From assembly GCA_015680685.1 (NCBI GenBank), contig MNCI01001868.1:510176-551348 (forward strand): a stretch of 41,173 nucleotides of DNA. The letters run 5' to 3'. Under the pieces are notes generated by a model. It saw only the letters and a program-made list of their open reading frames with translations, was not told the origin of the DNA and did not search any database. The position numbers and the translations under genes are program-made. The number at the start of each line of letters is the position of its first letter. Within the stretch, counting starts at the first letter, position 1. Source of the stretch: Gnetum montanum (lineage: Eukaryota; Streptophyta; Gnetopsida; Gnetales; Gnetaceae). Below are positions 21,709-33,443 of the stretch, piece after piece.

Positions 21709-22501
21709 TGATGAGTGGGGAGGTACCCCTACACTCAATCATACGAATACGAGTGTCTCATGCGTGATCCGATCGAACTCCAAGGACTAAGTGCTTACAC
21801 ACCTTATGGAACACTTAAGGTTAATCAATCGATGGCTTCCCAAACTTACCTATATTATCATGGTTGTATGGTTAGGTAAGTTTGAGGTATGTTATTTTTA
21901 TATCTTTTCTCTTTTTAACGCCTATGCTAACGAGGAAGGGTGAAGAGACTAAGTTACTAACTTTCATTAACTACTCATTAACTAAGTTCTAATTGTCCGA
22001 GCACCAGTATTTGTTCCCACTTGCTGCACACACCCTGAACTAGTGCAACGTTGTTGGGATTACCAAACGCTATTCGTTACTGGGTTGCCCAGCGTTACAC
22101 ACATGCTCAAAGTGTTTATACTGAATGCACTTAACTAGGAGAGTTGAGGGTTGAGAGAGATTTAATTATCTAGGAAAGCAATTAAACATTTAACAATAAT
22201 TAAATCCTATTTAGCTTAGTCTGTGTGCTGCAAGGTTTATTAGAAAGTTCATCTTTATTTTCGTACACAAATGTGTGCTCAGGTACAATTTGCTCGAATA
22301 AAGATTCATTCACTTTGAGACTCCTACTGCGGGCACATGAAAATTATTCTATCTCTAGAATGGTAAAACTACCATATTTTAGCTAATGGTCTAGATCTAG
22401 ATTGAGAAACAAGGGAAAGCTGCCTCTTATTTATAGAACTGGTGATGGGCTACAATATCGCATACGCAATATCGCAGGGGCCGACGCGATATCNATCATT
22501 A
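21709..22501 (-). mobile_element. Element G: 3' LTR
   Basis: In plus coordinates it starts TGATGAGTGGGGAGGTACC, as the 5' LTR does, and the two align throughout, mostly with transition differences. Its U3 end is shortened: after GCGATATC and an N at 22494 it runs ATCATTA and then CAAAACATG, where the 5' LTR has about 20 more bases ending ATCATCA. No polypurine tract is seen beside it. A minus-strand TATA box (CTATAAATAAGAGG) lies at about 22425-22438. Confidence 0.8.
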
Positions 22502-24249
22502 CAAAACATGACAAAATTTAGTGTTCATGACAACAAGAGTGAACACTGTACACATTTGACATCCAACCTTATTTGGCAACTAAGAGAGAAGAGAGAAGAG
22601 AGAGAGAAAAGAAGAAGTTTGTTACTGCCGATGCCAAGATTACACTTTTCGTTGTTCATTCATAAGCACGTCATCAATCTTGTTCCTTACATAATTGCTT
22701 TAGCACCAGTCCATTCCAAGTGTTCCCCCCAGATCCAATCCATTGTTATATGATTGTCATTTACACACACAACATAATCTTATATTAGCAAGGGTAAATG
22801 AATCACAATATAGCTAATACCTTGCCTCAGTGTAAGGTCCATTAGCTGAGTTGTGGTATGGCTAATGCAGATCTGGAGATATAATACTAGTAACTACCCG
22901 AGGTGTAGGGGTTAAGAGAAAATCAAAAAAATTGGACCAGGACCCCCATGAATGAGAGTGAACCTCCGGTAGCGAGAGAATGGAAAAATATAAGGAATAA
23001 GAAAGATGGAGAAAAAGAAACAACAGCAACGCCAATAAAATGGATGTCAAAGATGGAGATGAACAAAATAAATGGTGATTGCGGAAATGTTTAAGGGAAA
23101 GAAATTAATGGATGTACAAAATAGGAATGTTAGTGGGTCCTCCCCAAAGTAGGCTCATGCCCTTAATGCCCTGACAATCCCACATTCAAAGAGTCCGTAG
23201 GCTCTAGAAATGTCATTTGGAAGCAAGAGTTAATGTCTTAACCACAAGAATTTACCAAAAAGAAAACAATGCATCAACCAAAATATTGACTACTGATACA
23301 ATCGAAAATGAGGTGAATAATGGAGAGAAAGATGAAGAGAAAAAATGTAATGGGATCTCCAAAACAAGGTGGTGTACAGCCCCTTGTGTATTTCATGGTT
23401 AATGTGACTCAGTAGATCTCATTCCAAATCTAGCCTCAAATGATCCACATCCAATGACTTTGCATTAATACATTTTTCCAAACCATCCACTTGAAGTAGC
23501 AAGAATTCTTTTGTTAAAGAGTCACCACCATTTCGACGAAACGAGAAAGGAGAAAGTAGGAAGCGAGAAAGGGCCTTAGTTAGAGGGAACATGTTTATTT
23601 TAGTTCCATAACCAGTGCTTGTAGCCCAGATGATTATTTCATCTAAGGGGTGTGCTTTGAATTCTCACTATTTTTTTTTTGTATTTTGCGTGAGAACCAC
23701 ATCATGCAAAGACTTATTATTTTTATTAGCTCAACTTCCCGATAATGGAGCAACGTCAGAATGGTAAGGAAAACTCAAGAAGAAAACATCCAAGAGAATG
23801 GCTAACACAAATGCATTAAATCCCCTTGAAGTCACACCCTTTTCAATCCTTGAGTCCTTCCTTAGTTTGAGAAATACTGAGTCACCAAATCATTGATAGT
23901 TCTTATTATTAAGAAAGGGACTATACACTTCCAAGCTAAGAGAGACCATAGAAATTTATGAATGCATGGATGACATGAACTCATTGCCTATTATATCAAA
24001 ATAACCATACCTTAGTATAAACATTATAACTCAAAGGTAAAATCCAAACATTAGCAATCAATGAAAAATAGTTCATACCATCTTCAGGAGCACTTATTAG
24101 GTGACAAACTTAATAAAATAGATAACCACACAAATAAACAAAAAAGTATGAATGATGTTGTAAAACAAAAAATAAGAAAAGTTAAAGAATTTTGTAAAAC
24201 AAAAATGTGTAAAACAAAAACTTAAAAAGGAACTAAGGGATTTGATTGA
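22502..24249 (-). mobile_element. Element G: non-coding 3' internal region
   Basis: No protein motif was recognised. Parts align with element H: GTGGGTCCTCCCCAAAG at about 23129 corresponds to 39472-39488, followed in both by a CACA-TT-AAG-GTCCGT-GGC stretch. Two polypurine-tract-like motifs (minus strand ATGGGGG) lie at 22943-22948 and 24269-24274, the second overlapping the end of the coding frame. Confidence 0.6.
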
Positions 24250-27200
24250 TCAGCATAGGTGGCCATCTCCCCCATGACTAAATTGAAAGGGAGAGATCCA
24301 AAATAATGAGCTTTTGTTTGAATTTTTTAGAAGTTTCCAACTTCTCCCAATTGATGTTTTCAAGTTAAGGGTTGGAAGTTGGCAACGCTCTTGCTCTAGT
24401 GTATCTATGCCTTCGATGTGAGCACAAGTTGTTCCCCCAGTTAGTTCCATACATGTTGGTAAATTGCTCTTTAGATTAGCTATCAACCACAGGGTGTCTT
24501 CTTGTTATGTGGTTGCTACATACAGGCACTTTTGTATGTTGATTTCTTAGGCACATCGGTTGCATGCAGGCAATGGTGAACATTCCTGCACGCAATCACC
24601 CTTTGTATCACTGTATGTGATGCATGGAACTTTCTTCTTCTCGATCTTCCCAAAAAAAATTTCTTTAGATATTTCTAGGGAAAGATCATGGATTCCTAGG
24701 CATGCGTTTATGGTACTTAGCCATGCTCTTCCCATTATTATCAGGAAGTCTCCTTTGTCATTGTTTACTTGTATTACTAGGAACTTAGTTGGGTATGACC
24801 ACCCACACACAGTGGTAACAATGTCCTCAACCTGTCCCAAGGGAATAGTGATGGATTGGTCAGCCAGCTCTAAGTGAATATTGTTCTTCTTTAGTGGGGG
24901 TAGGTTCCAGGCTTTATACATCTCCTACGATATTAAGTTGACTCCGAAACCTGAGTCCAGAAGAACTCTACATGGTTTATTTCCAGTGACTTGTAGATAA
25001 ATTAGGGGGCTTCCAGAATTAGAGAATTTCCTGAGAAGGTGGCCCACCTTAATCCAGTCAGTGACGGTATGTGTTAACATAATAGCATGTGTTGAGCTCT
25101 TTTTTTGGTTTGAAGGGAGCTCTAAAGCATTATTTGATGGAGGAATGTTTGGAGGCTCAACCGCTTGTGGTTGTGAGAGCTTGTTTGGACTATTGGTTCT
25201 GAAGAAAGGTCTTCTCTTTGTACGGTTGTCAGAACCAGTAGTGGGTTGAAGGTTTATAGCTCTCGTAGCATTACATTGCTGCAGTTGAGTGGGAAGTTCC
25301 CCTTGCATCGCTGGAGCGGGTGGTAGTGGAGCTATTGGTGTAAGAGTCGTGGATGGGTTCAGAGGATGGTATGTATGTGGTGTGTCTCTCCCAAGAGAAG
25401 GAGTCTTAATACTCCCAAGCTTGGTAGTGATGTCGTGGTGTCATATGACCAACAGAGTCAAGTGGAGAGATTAGCTGCTACCATATGGATTCGATACCCG
25501 ATAAGGATATTGTTGCCTTTGCGGTGGCATCCCCCATGACTGTGGGTATTGCCACTACTAGTGTTGCTCAATAGGTTGTGGCAGAGTTCCACTTGGATAA
25601 TACATTAATGGTTGGTGGAACTACCTCAGGTTAGCTTAGGGATAAGGTAACCATCAGGGTGCTTGTTGTTTATTAAGTCATGGGTTGAGTGCATACACCC
25701 CAGACTCTTGTAGATGTGAGATTATTGGACAACATCCCTTAGGATGGTCATATTGGCATATATCACATCCACCATCATTGTTTGTGTTAGAATCCACAAC
25801 CTCTTCGGTGATAGCCATTTTACTCTTACCTTTGTTACGTGCATTAACCACATCTCTCTTTTTCTTTTTATCATAGTCACTACCTCGCTCCTTAGACTCC
25901 TCTACGATTTTGAGAACGGTTTCAAATCTTCTATCTAAGGAGTCCCACATTTGGTCTACCTTTGCTAACACTTCTATTGTTAATTTTTGTAGTGGCAAAT
26001 TTTTCCTATGCACTAGCTCTTCTTCAAGTGGTGACTCTTCCTCCTCCTCACAGAATCTTACTCTCCTCTTTCGGAGGGAAGAATCACAATTGTACTTTTC
26101 CACACTTTCTCTCTTACGTAGCTCTCCTTCTTCCTTAGCTACTTGCTCCAAAAATCTATGGATCTGATGGGACCTATACTTAGATAATCTCCCTTGGGCA
26201 TACATTCCAAGGGTTCTCCTGGTTTCATGCCTAAGTCCATCTACGAGATGGCGTAGTTGATCCCATTGTGCCTAACCATGTCTCGTAAAATGATGTAACA
26301 GTGCATAATAATGGTCCATGGTAGCATCCAAGGATTCATGATTTCCCTACTTCCATCCTTGGATTTTCTTTCATAGGTTGGACACTCGGGAGTACATTTG
26401 ATACTTATCATTAAACAGTTCTAGCATTGTACTCCACCTCCAAATGGTTTCTGGTTCTAACGACCGGTACCAGCTTTCCGCTTATTTTACCAATGTCCTT
26501 GGGAACAAGTTTAATTTTTGCCACTCGTTCTCAATGTTCTGCAAGGCACATGCATTGTGAAATGCTTGTAAGTGGTTCTAAGGATCAACGTTGTATCCCC
26601 CCTCAAATCATGGGATATTATTCATGTCTAATCTCTTGATCCTACTATCTTTTTGATGCCTTATAGGAATTCTGATGGTCTCTGTGATGTCTAACATGCA
26701 TCGGGTTGCAAGTAGGGGTTCTTCATTGTCATTTTGTTCATGGTATCTGTGATGTCTATGTAGTTCCCTAATTTTCCTTCTACCATGCCTTGATTCTTTT
26801 GAGTGCCCTCGTCCTCTTTCTCGACTCTCTCGTTGAGGTTTCTTACTATGTTAACCCTTATCCTCCCGGTTAGGCTCCTTATGACTACATCCTGATATAG
26901 AAGGAGAGGGTGAATGTGACGATGAAGGGGAAGAAGAAGGAGAACCATTGCCATGATGATATTCCCTACCTTCTCTTCTGTGGTCCTGGCTCTGATCGTG
27001 ATTATGATCAGAATGCCCATCCTTGTCATGTGTTTGTGTTCCCTCATTGAACACTTGGTGTTCTTAGGGATCAGAACTAGGAATGTGAATCGTGGAGCAT
27101 AGGTTCTGATACACCACCTCCTAACCATCATTAGGAGGGGGAACATCATTTTGTGGGAAACCTATTAAAACAGGTTCACCACCCTCAATTTCATTTAAGA

Positions 27201-27639
27201 TAGGTGAAGCATTACAGGGTCCTTTACCCTTCAACGATGTATAGTATCTCTCTTGTTGCAAATCCCGTTGACGTTGTGCTTTTGTGGGATGGTAGTCCCT
27301 TGCATTGTAATCACATGCAACGTACTCAGTGTATAAATGTGACATGCCTATTCATGCAAGGGCACGAAGGAGCATGTTGGCGGCTGCTCTGTCTGGAGGC
27401 AACACTATGTTACCCTCCAAGTCTTTCCAACGCAGTTGTTTGTCTTGATGGAAGGCAAAGGTAAAGTTGGATATATATTCATCATGATGAATATATACCA
27501 CACTAAATTGTTGAGGAACTGGTGGTTCTTGGTTATGTGTGTTGTGCCGTTGACTATGTCTAGTGTTGTTCCTAGGCAGTGAAATGCTTTTGTGTGAAGA
27601 AGAAGACATCTTTGTCTTATTCGATGTGTTGTTTACCAT
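24250..27639 (-). pseudogene. Element G gag-protease, one frame with many stops
   Basis: From ATG 27639, 59 nt after the primer binding site, one reading frame of 1,130 codons runs to 24250 with about 21 in-frame stops and no net frameshift. In order it holds: an N-terminal part (DEYISNFTFAF, QLRWKDLEGN); a Ser/His/Arg-rich stretch (27054-26700); the retrotransposon gag domain near 26530-26205 (LNLFPRTLVK, then AESWYRSLEPETIWRWSTML and LFNDKYQ); a charged region ending in a zinc-knuckle-like CDICQYDHPKGCC at about 25730; a Pro-rich linker; and a retropepsin domain (CRVLLDSGFGVNLIS, catalytic DSG) with IIMGRAWLSTINA at its end. It closes PFQFSHGGDGHLC. Gag and protease were fused in one frame. 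No polymerase follows. Confidence 0.85.
24547..25308 (-). pseudogene. Retropepsin (aspartic protease) part of element G
   Basis: LLDSGFGVNLIS holds the catalytic Asp in a D-S-G triad; a TAG (24925-24927) replaces what was probably a Gln codon two residues before MYKAWNLPP. About 80 residues on, FLIIMGRAWLSTINA corresponds to the conserved ILGRPFL-type segment of retropepsins. This is part of the single frame described for 24250-27639. Confidence 0.8.
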
Positions 27640-27697
27640 TATCTTATTTTTCTTTTGATCAACCCTAAGGGTTCATTTAAGCTTCCCAACAACTAAG

Positions 27698-27715
27698 TCC
27701 TCAACAATGGTGCCA
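27698..27715 (-). other. Primer binding site of element G
   Basis: The minus strand reads TGGCACCATTGTTGAGGA, one base inside the 5' LTR. It matches the gypsy-type site TGGCGCCGTTGCCGGGGA at 13 of 18 positions, and all five differences are G-to-A or C-to-T. Confidence 0.7.
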
Positions 27716-27716
27716 A

Positions 27717-28506
27717 TGATGAGTGGCGAGGTACCCCTACACTCAACCATACGAATACGAGCGTCTCACACGTGATCCAGTCGAACTCCAAGGACTAAGT
27801 GCTTATGCGCCTTATGGAACACTTAAGGTTAATCAATCACTATCTTCCAAAACTTACCTGTATTGTCATGGTTGTATGGTTAGGTAAGTTTTAGGTATGT
27901 GATACAACTATGCTAACGAGGAAGTGTGAAGAGACTAAGTTACTAACTTTCATTAACTACTCATTAACTAAGTTCTAATTGTCCTAGCACCAGTATCCAT
28001 TCCCACTTGCCGCACACACCTTGAACTAGTGCAATGCTGCTAGGATTACCAAACGCTATTCGTTACTGGGTTGCCAAGCATTACACATGTGCTCGAAGCG
28101 GTCTTATTGAATACACTTAACTAGGAGAGTTAAGGGTTGAGAGAGATTTAATTATCTAGGAAAGTAGTTAAACATTTAACAGTAATAAATCCTATTTAGC
28201 TTAGTTCATGTGTTGCAAGGTTTATCAGAAAGTTCATCTTTATTTCCGTACACAAATGTGTGCTCAGGTACAATTTGCTTGAATAAAGATCCATTCACTT
28301 TGAGACTCCTACTACGGGTACATGGAAATTATTCTATTTTTGGAATGGTAAAACTGCCAGAGTTTAGCTAAGGGTCTAGATATAGATTGAGAAATAAGGG
28401 AAAGATGCTTCTTATTTATACAACTAGTGACAGGCTGCGATATCACCTACACGATATCGCAGGGGTCAATGCGATATCGCGGCTGATACGATATCGTGGA
28501 TCATCA
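27717..28506 (-). mobile_element. Element G: 5' LTR
   Basis: 790 bp. On the minus strand it starts TGATGATCCACGATATCG and ends GGTACCTCGCCACTCATCA. U3 holds four GATATC cores at 28439-28496 and then a TATA box, GTATAAATAAGAAG, at about 28408-28421. It is followed by the primer binding site. Confidence 0.85.
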
Positions 28507-28511
28507 ATTAT

Positions 28512-29063
28512 GCTTTAAGTAAATCTAAGTTAAATAGAGTAGCTGGGTGCAAAATTGAAAAAGAGATTTGGGAGGCTCTAGAAGCTATGTATGAAGGTAC
28601 ATCTATTGTCAAGCAATCTAAACTTCTATTGTTACAAAGTGAGTATGATGAAATAAAAATAAAGGAGGAAAAATCAAGGATTATTTTTCTAGAGTTAATG
28701 ATTTAGTTGTAGCTATGAGACGAATGGGAAAATATTTACCTAAAAGTGATGTCTTTATTAGAATGATTAGAACTTTGCGGCTTGAGTTTAGACTGAAAGT
28801 TACAACCATGGAAGAGATTATGGATTTCTTAGTCCTAAAATTTGAAGAGCTTCAAACTCATTACTTATGAGATGAATATCATAAGTGAAGATGCAACCAA
28901 AGAAAATTCAATTGCTCTCAAAAGCTCATCAAAAGAAAAAGATCCATTTGAACAAGAAGCAAATAGTGAAGATGAATTGGCTCTCTTTTCAAGAAGAGTT
29001 CAACAACTACTTGTACAAAAAGGAAAGAGCTTAAATCAATTTGGCATCAAAGGCAAGGAATAA
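28512..29063 (+). pseudogene. Element C copy 2: gag (UBN2-type) main body
   Basis: It resumes the frame broken at 21708: YALSKSKLNRVAG, then EIWEALEAMYEGTSIVKQSK, the UBN2-type copia gag core. A later frame gives VNDLVVAMRRMGKYLPKSD, and then the region to 29063 reads ISEDATKENSIALKSSSKEK. The family pattern E-W-x-LE-x-YEG-T-x-VK is clear. Frameshifts occur near 28675 and 28850. Confidence 0.8.
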
Positions 29064-29135
29064 GGTAGGAATTTTAAAAATTCTAATATTGATGCATCAT
29101 CCATAGAATGGTGGATTTGTGATGGTAGATAGCAT

Positions 29136-29790
29136 GTGGTCTTTGAATGTCTAATTGTTTGGAGGTTTCAAAGGAAGGATTCATTCAAAGCTAAAATGAA
29201 AAAGAAAATTTTATTCTTAAGCTGGGATGAGAAACAAAGTGAGGAGGAAATTGATGACTCATCTAAAAGATCAGATCTAATTTGTATGGCTCTTACACAC
29301 AAAGAAACAACAATGAAAATGGATGAATTTGAAGGTACTCTTGAAGAAAAGTATGACTTATCATGTAATCAAATTATATCTTTCTAAAGTCTATGTATTA
29401 AGATGAGGAAGGACTTGAGTGATAAAGATTTAGAGTTGTCTTAACTTAATCAAAATTTCTTAAGTCTCACATAAGAAAACTCAAACTTAAGGGATGAGAA
29501 TTATAAACTAACATCATCTTGTAAGTAGATTATCCAAGAACTTGTAGATACAAGGCTTATAAATGAAAGACTTGAAAAAGGAAAAGAGACCATACCAATT
29601 ATTTTTGGACCATAAAGAAACCCACATGACAAGAGTGGTTTAGGAATTCACAAATAGAATGAGGCATCTTGAAGTACATCATCTAAATGGGATTATACTC
29701 TAAGGTTTAATCATGTTTTCCAAGTAAGAAAAATTAAGTGTTATTATTGTGGAAAGTATGGGCATAAGCACTCAAATTGTTGTTTAAAAA
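29136..29790 (+). pseudogene. Element C copy 2: gag C-terminal region and zinc knuckle
   Basis: From 29136, a frame includes DDSSKRSDLICMALTHKE and then DEFEGTLEEKYDL, matching 16978-17226 of copy 1. At 29739-29780 an intact CCHC zinc knuckle reads CYYCGKYGHKHSNC (C-x2-C-x4-H-x4-C), the RNA-binding motif of gag. No protease, integrase or RT follows. Confidence 0.75.
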
Positions 29791-30216
29791 TAAAGCATTA
29801 TAACATAACTTCTTAGTCCTATAACATGAATCCTTGGTATTATCCAAAGGTGCCTAGAAGGAATGTCTTGTAGGTCGAAAAGGTTTGGAGAGTCAAACTA
29901 AAGAAGAAAGAAGAAACACAAAAATACTCATCTTGTACATCAAATCACAAGGGAATTCATTAGGAAAGATTAGATACCTGAGATGAAAGAGATATTTAAT
30001 GATTACAAAGGAGGAACTTTGAAGAGAGAACCTCATCATAAATCTACTTGAACAAAAGCATCTTCTTAAAAGCAAGCAAGGTGAGTATAGGTAGATATTT
30101 TTCCTTAACTTGCATTATATTTTATCTTTGTTTTATAATAGTTATCCTTGGCAAAATCTCTTCAAAAGCCTCATACATCTCAGTTCTTAATGGCTTGAAA
30201 TGAATTAACATAATGT

Positions 30217-30335
30217 TGGGATGTCCCACTATTTTGTGAGATGTTACACTTGAGACATCCCAATCAATTATGGGACATCCCACTATGAATAGACCAAACT
30301 TGGATGAGGTGTTCCACTTTTTCATAGGCCTTCCC
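30217..30335. repeat. GGGATGTCCC-type motif cluster, internal copy 2
   Basis: TTGGGATGTCCCACT, GAGACATCCCAA and GGGACATCCCAC occur within 120 bp, homologous to 17935-18058. Confidence 0.6.
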
Positions 30336-31743
30336 AATCATGGAAAAAACCCTATCAAGGGCATGATCTATTTAAATAAACACATTATTTTTCTTGCATC
30401 ACATTGCAAGATTTAGATGTCCCAATGTAGTGGCCTAGGATAAAATTCTTGCTAGATCTCCTCTTCTTTTAACCCAAATCCATGACTCACAAGAACATTA
30501 AAACTTCAAGGGTACCTTCTCACAAGGCCAAAGGTACTAAAGGTGCTTCTTCAAGTTGGTATAGCACATATTAGCCTTAATTCTTGTCTACAGATGCTTA
30601 GCACAAATTTGAGGTAAACGTTCCATCTCTATTGTCAGTGAAAGAAGTCTTAGTTTTTAGCAGTGTTGACGACAAGTGCTATTGTCTTATTTTGAAGCAA
30701 ATGGTTTGGTTTCCATTATTAACATGAATTATTGTATATTAAAAATTATGATTAGAGAGCTCTATAGTAATATAGTAATTACTAATGCTATTGTTGGGAC
30801 ATTTACATCTATTGTTATGGGCATTGCACTTAAAATTTGATGTCAAGTTATGAATGTCTTACTTGGGGTATCTAGTTTTGATATGTATAGAGTTATCATA
30901 CATTCAATAAATGACTTTTTCACTAATGGGATTATTTCAGTATTACATGATGAATTTTGTGATGCTATTTTTGGTAGCTCTATTTCCCTAAGAAGTTGAA
31001 AATTTTATAGATGGCATATGTCCTAGGATGCTTTTGCTCTCTCTCTCTTATTATTATGTATAACATTATTATAAAAGGAGAAAGATACAATTATTTGTTG
31101 CTAGCTCAAGATTTAAATCTATATTGTTTTCTAATTGGATAGCAATTAGATTTAGGACACATCATATGCAATGACATGTTGGGGTTGTTTACTCAAGAGA
31201 GAGTTTATGAACATCCTTTACTTACAACCTTACTTGTTCATCAGGCAGGTGTTCTCATTTTAGATCTTCCTCTTCTTAAAGGAAAGAGAAGTCTTGTAGG
31301 GTTCTCTAGAAAATAAGTACAACTCTCATTGATACTAAAGTTCCAGCTCCTCCACCTCAGAAGGCATGAAGGAAGAAAGTAACTTCTTTACCTAGGGCCT
31401 CTCCTTAGCTTAGGAGATCTACATCTGTAAGTGCATAGATGGGGTCTATAATAAAGAAGCCCCTTGAAGTCCTTTGATAAACCCTTGGGGATGATTGGAC
31501 AGAATGACTCTTTCCTACATAAGAGAATGGATACATTAGGCCTTTTTCCTCCTCTTGATGGTTAGTAGTTTGAGGAGATCTCTACTCCTCATTAGATAGA
31601 TAGTAATAAGGAGATACCTACTCTAGCTAAACATTCTATAATAATAGGGCCATCATGAGGATATGATTTAGGTAATGCATTAGACTTAGAGGATCTTGAT
31701 ACACCATTGACTCATACCCAGGGAGAGTCTTTTCTTCACATTA

Positions 31744-32712
31744 AGTAGTGATGAGACGCGAATTGCACAGGCCGCGATATCACATACACGATATCACGTC
31801 CGACGTGATATCGCGTCGTTCCCTATGATATCACGTACACGATATCGCGGTCTGCCACCAAATCTATAAATAAGAGGTAGCACTCCCCTCATTTCTCATC
31901 CTAGGCGTAAAGTAGTGAAGCTCTGGTGAACTGATCACCCCAGAGATAGAATATTTTCCATGTGCCCGCAGTAGGAGTCCCCAAGTGAGTGGTTCTTTAT
32001 TCGAGTAGCTTTGTACCTGAACGCAAGTTGTGTACGGCAATAAAGATGAGCTTTGTGGATAAAACTTGCAGTGCATGGATAGGTTTAATTAATGTTATTT
32101 ATTACTTTCCTAGTAACGCAGCATGATTACGACTTGGTTACAAGCGTTGACGAACGTGTACGGCTAGCCAAGGAATCGGCTAATCATCGCGATTAGATCC
32201 TCTCACCCTTTCCTCCTAGAACGTGGGACAAGTACGACTTGATTACGAGCATCCAAGTATGTGTATAGCTAGTCAAGGAATCAGCTGCTTGTCACACTTA
32301 GGTTAGTTAAGTGCCTCAGCATGACTGCTTCGAGCACGTGCGTTACGTGTGGTAATCCCAGTAACGATTAGCGTTTGGTAGCCACAGTTGCACAGTTTAG
32401 GGTGTGTACAACAAGTGGAATGGATGCTGACGCTAGGACTTAGTGTTGTAGTTAGAGTTAGTTTTAGTTTCTCAACCCTTCACCGTTTAGCATAGGAGAT
32501 AAATTGTAAAATACCAAAAAAATCATATACCTCAGACTTGCTTAACGATACACCGTGACACATACAAGCAAGCCTAGGAAGACAACAACTAATTAACCCC
32601 AAGTGTTCCTTGTGGCGTTTAGGCATTTAGTCTGCAGAGTTCGACCAAATCATGCGTGCTACGCTCGTTTCGCATGGTTGAGTGTAGGGGTACCTCGCCA
32701 CTCATCAAGTAG
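31744..32712 (+). mobile_element. Solo GH LTR (31749-32707) with TSD AGTAG
   Basis: A 959-bp LTR on the plus strand: TGATGAGACGCGAATTGC at its start, GGTACCTCGCCACTCATCA at its end, flanked by AGTAG (31744-31748 and 32708-32712). The homologous place in copy 1 (about 19405-19440) has no LTR and reads straight across, an empty-site control. U3 holds five decayed GATATC modules (31770-31848), then TATA box CTATAAATAAGAGG at 31864-31877. No internal region is present, so the element was removed by LTR-LTR recombination. Confidence 0.95.
31864..31877 (+). promoter_or_regulatory. TATA box of solo GH LTR
   Basis: CTATAAATAAGAGG, identical to the box on the minus strand of the H LTR at 37617-37630. 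It lies about 16 bp after the last GATATC module. Confidence 0.65.
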
Positions 32713-33443
32713 AATAGACTAAGTACATTTGTGTAAGAGGATGTTCCACAATCATTTGAGTAGTAGGCAATGAAAAGCATTTTTGGTACAACAACTCATT
32801 TGGAGCAAGTAGCTCCCAAGACTTACTAGTGGAAGGGTACTACATCATCTTCCCAATAAGTTCCATCACATTCCCCTTCATCATCATTGTTTTGGCTAAA
32901 GCTTTGATTCTAAAGTGCTCCTATAGCACTATCTTCTTCTTTTGATGCTGAACAACATGTCTCTAATTTTAGCACTATTAGTGATGATGATGACAAGGAG
33001 ATATACCATCCCACTTGTGTAGCTTTAAACTCTAATGATGATGATGATGATATGTAGGTTAGTGGATAGAGATTTTTCATGATTTCCTCCTTTTGGATTA
33101 TGTCCAAAAAGAAGAAGAGTTATGTTGTTTAGTTATGTGATTTATGATAGTTGTATGGTTTGGATCATGTTGAGATGGTATCTAATGTAGTCATGCTTGA
33201 TTTTGGCTATCAAATTTGTATGGTATACCTTTGGATATAGGTTGAAAAATGTTCAATGTATGTTAGCTATATTTTTTTGTTTAGTGTATGTTGTCTATAT
33301 TTTGAGGTTATGGATTTTATGGACAAATATGGATAGATATGGACAGTTTTGGATGTTTCCATTTTCTTTTGTTACCTTCTTGTGATTATTGGTAATGGAT
33401 ACTTCTTTCCTTTGCCTTTCATGCTACCATAGGATTATTGTTA

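Larger units (their letters stand above)
21704..28511 (-). mobile_element. Element G: non-autonomous gypsy-like element with TSD ATTAT
   Basis: The element spans 21709-28506, flanked by ATTAT at 21704-21708 and 28507-28511. It is on the minus strand: 5' LTR 27717-28506, primer binding site 27698-27715, gag-protease frame 27639-24250, a long non-coding 3' part, and 3' LTR 21709-22501. No RT, RNase H or integrase is present, so mobilisation would have needed another element's enzymes. This matches the class of LTR elements that keep gag only or gag plus protease. It interrupts the gag of element C copy 2, which reads on across it. Confidence 0.9.
30482..33069 (+). pseudogene. Element C copy 2: ORF2, putative plant transposon protein-like, split by a solo LTR
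   Basis: ATG 30482 opens MTHKNIKTSRVPSHKAKGTK, then stops at TAG/TAA where Gln codons are expected, then HKFEVNVPSLLSVKEVLVFS. Further frames give IRELYSNIVITNAIVGTFTS and MGIALKI. The acidic DDDD tail ends at TAG 33067-33069. A solo LTR (31749-32707) is inserted in its last third. Without that insert and one TSD it would be about 1.6 kb, the same as ORF2 in copy 1. Confidence 0.5.

Noticed and set aside
25685-26167. Plus-strand ORFs in this interval
   Set aside because: Antisense shadows of the gag frame of element G, which has clear gag and zinc-knuckle-like motifs on the minus strand.
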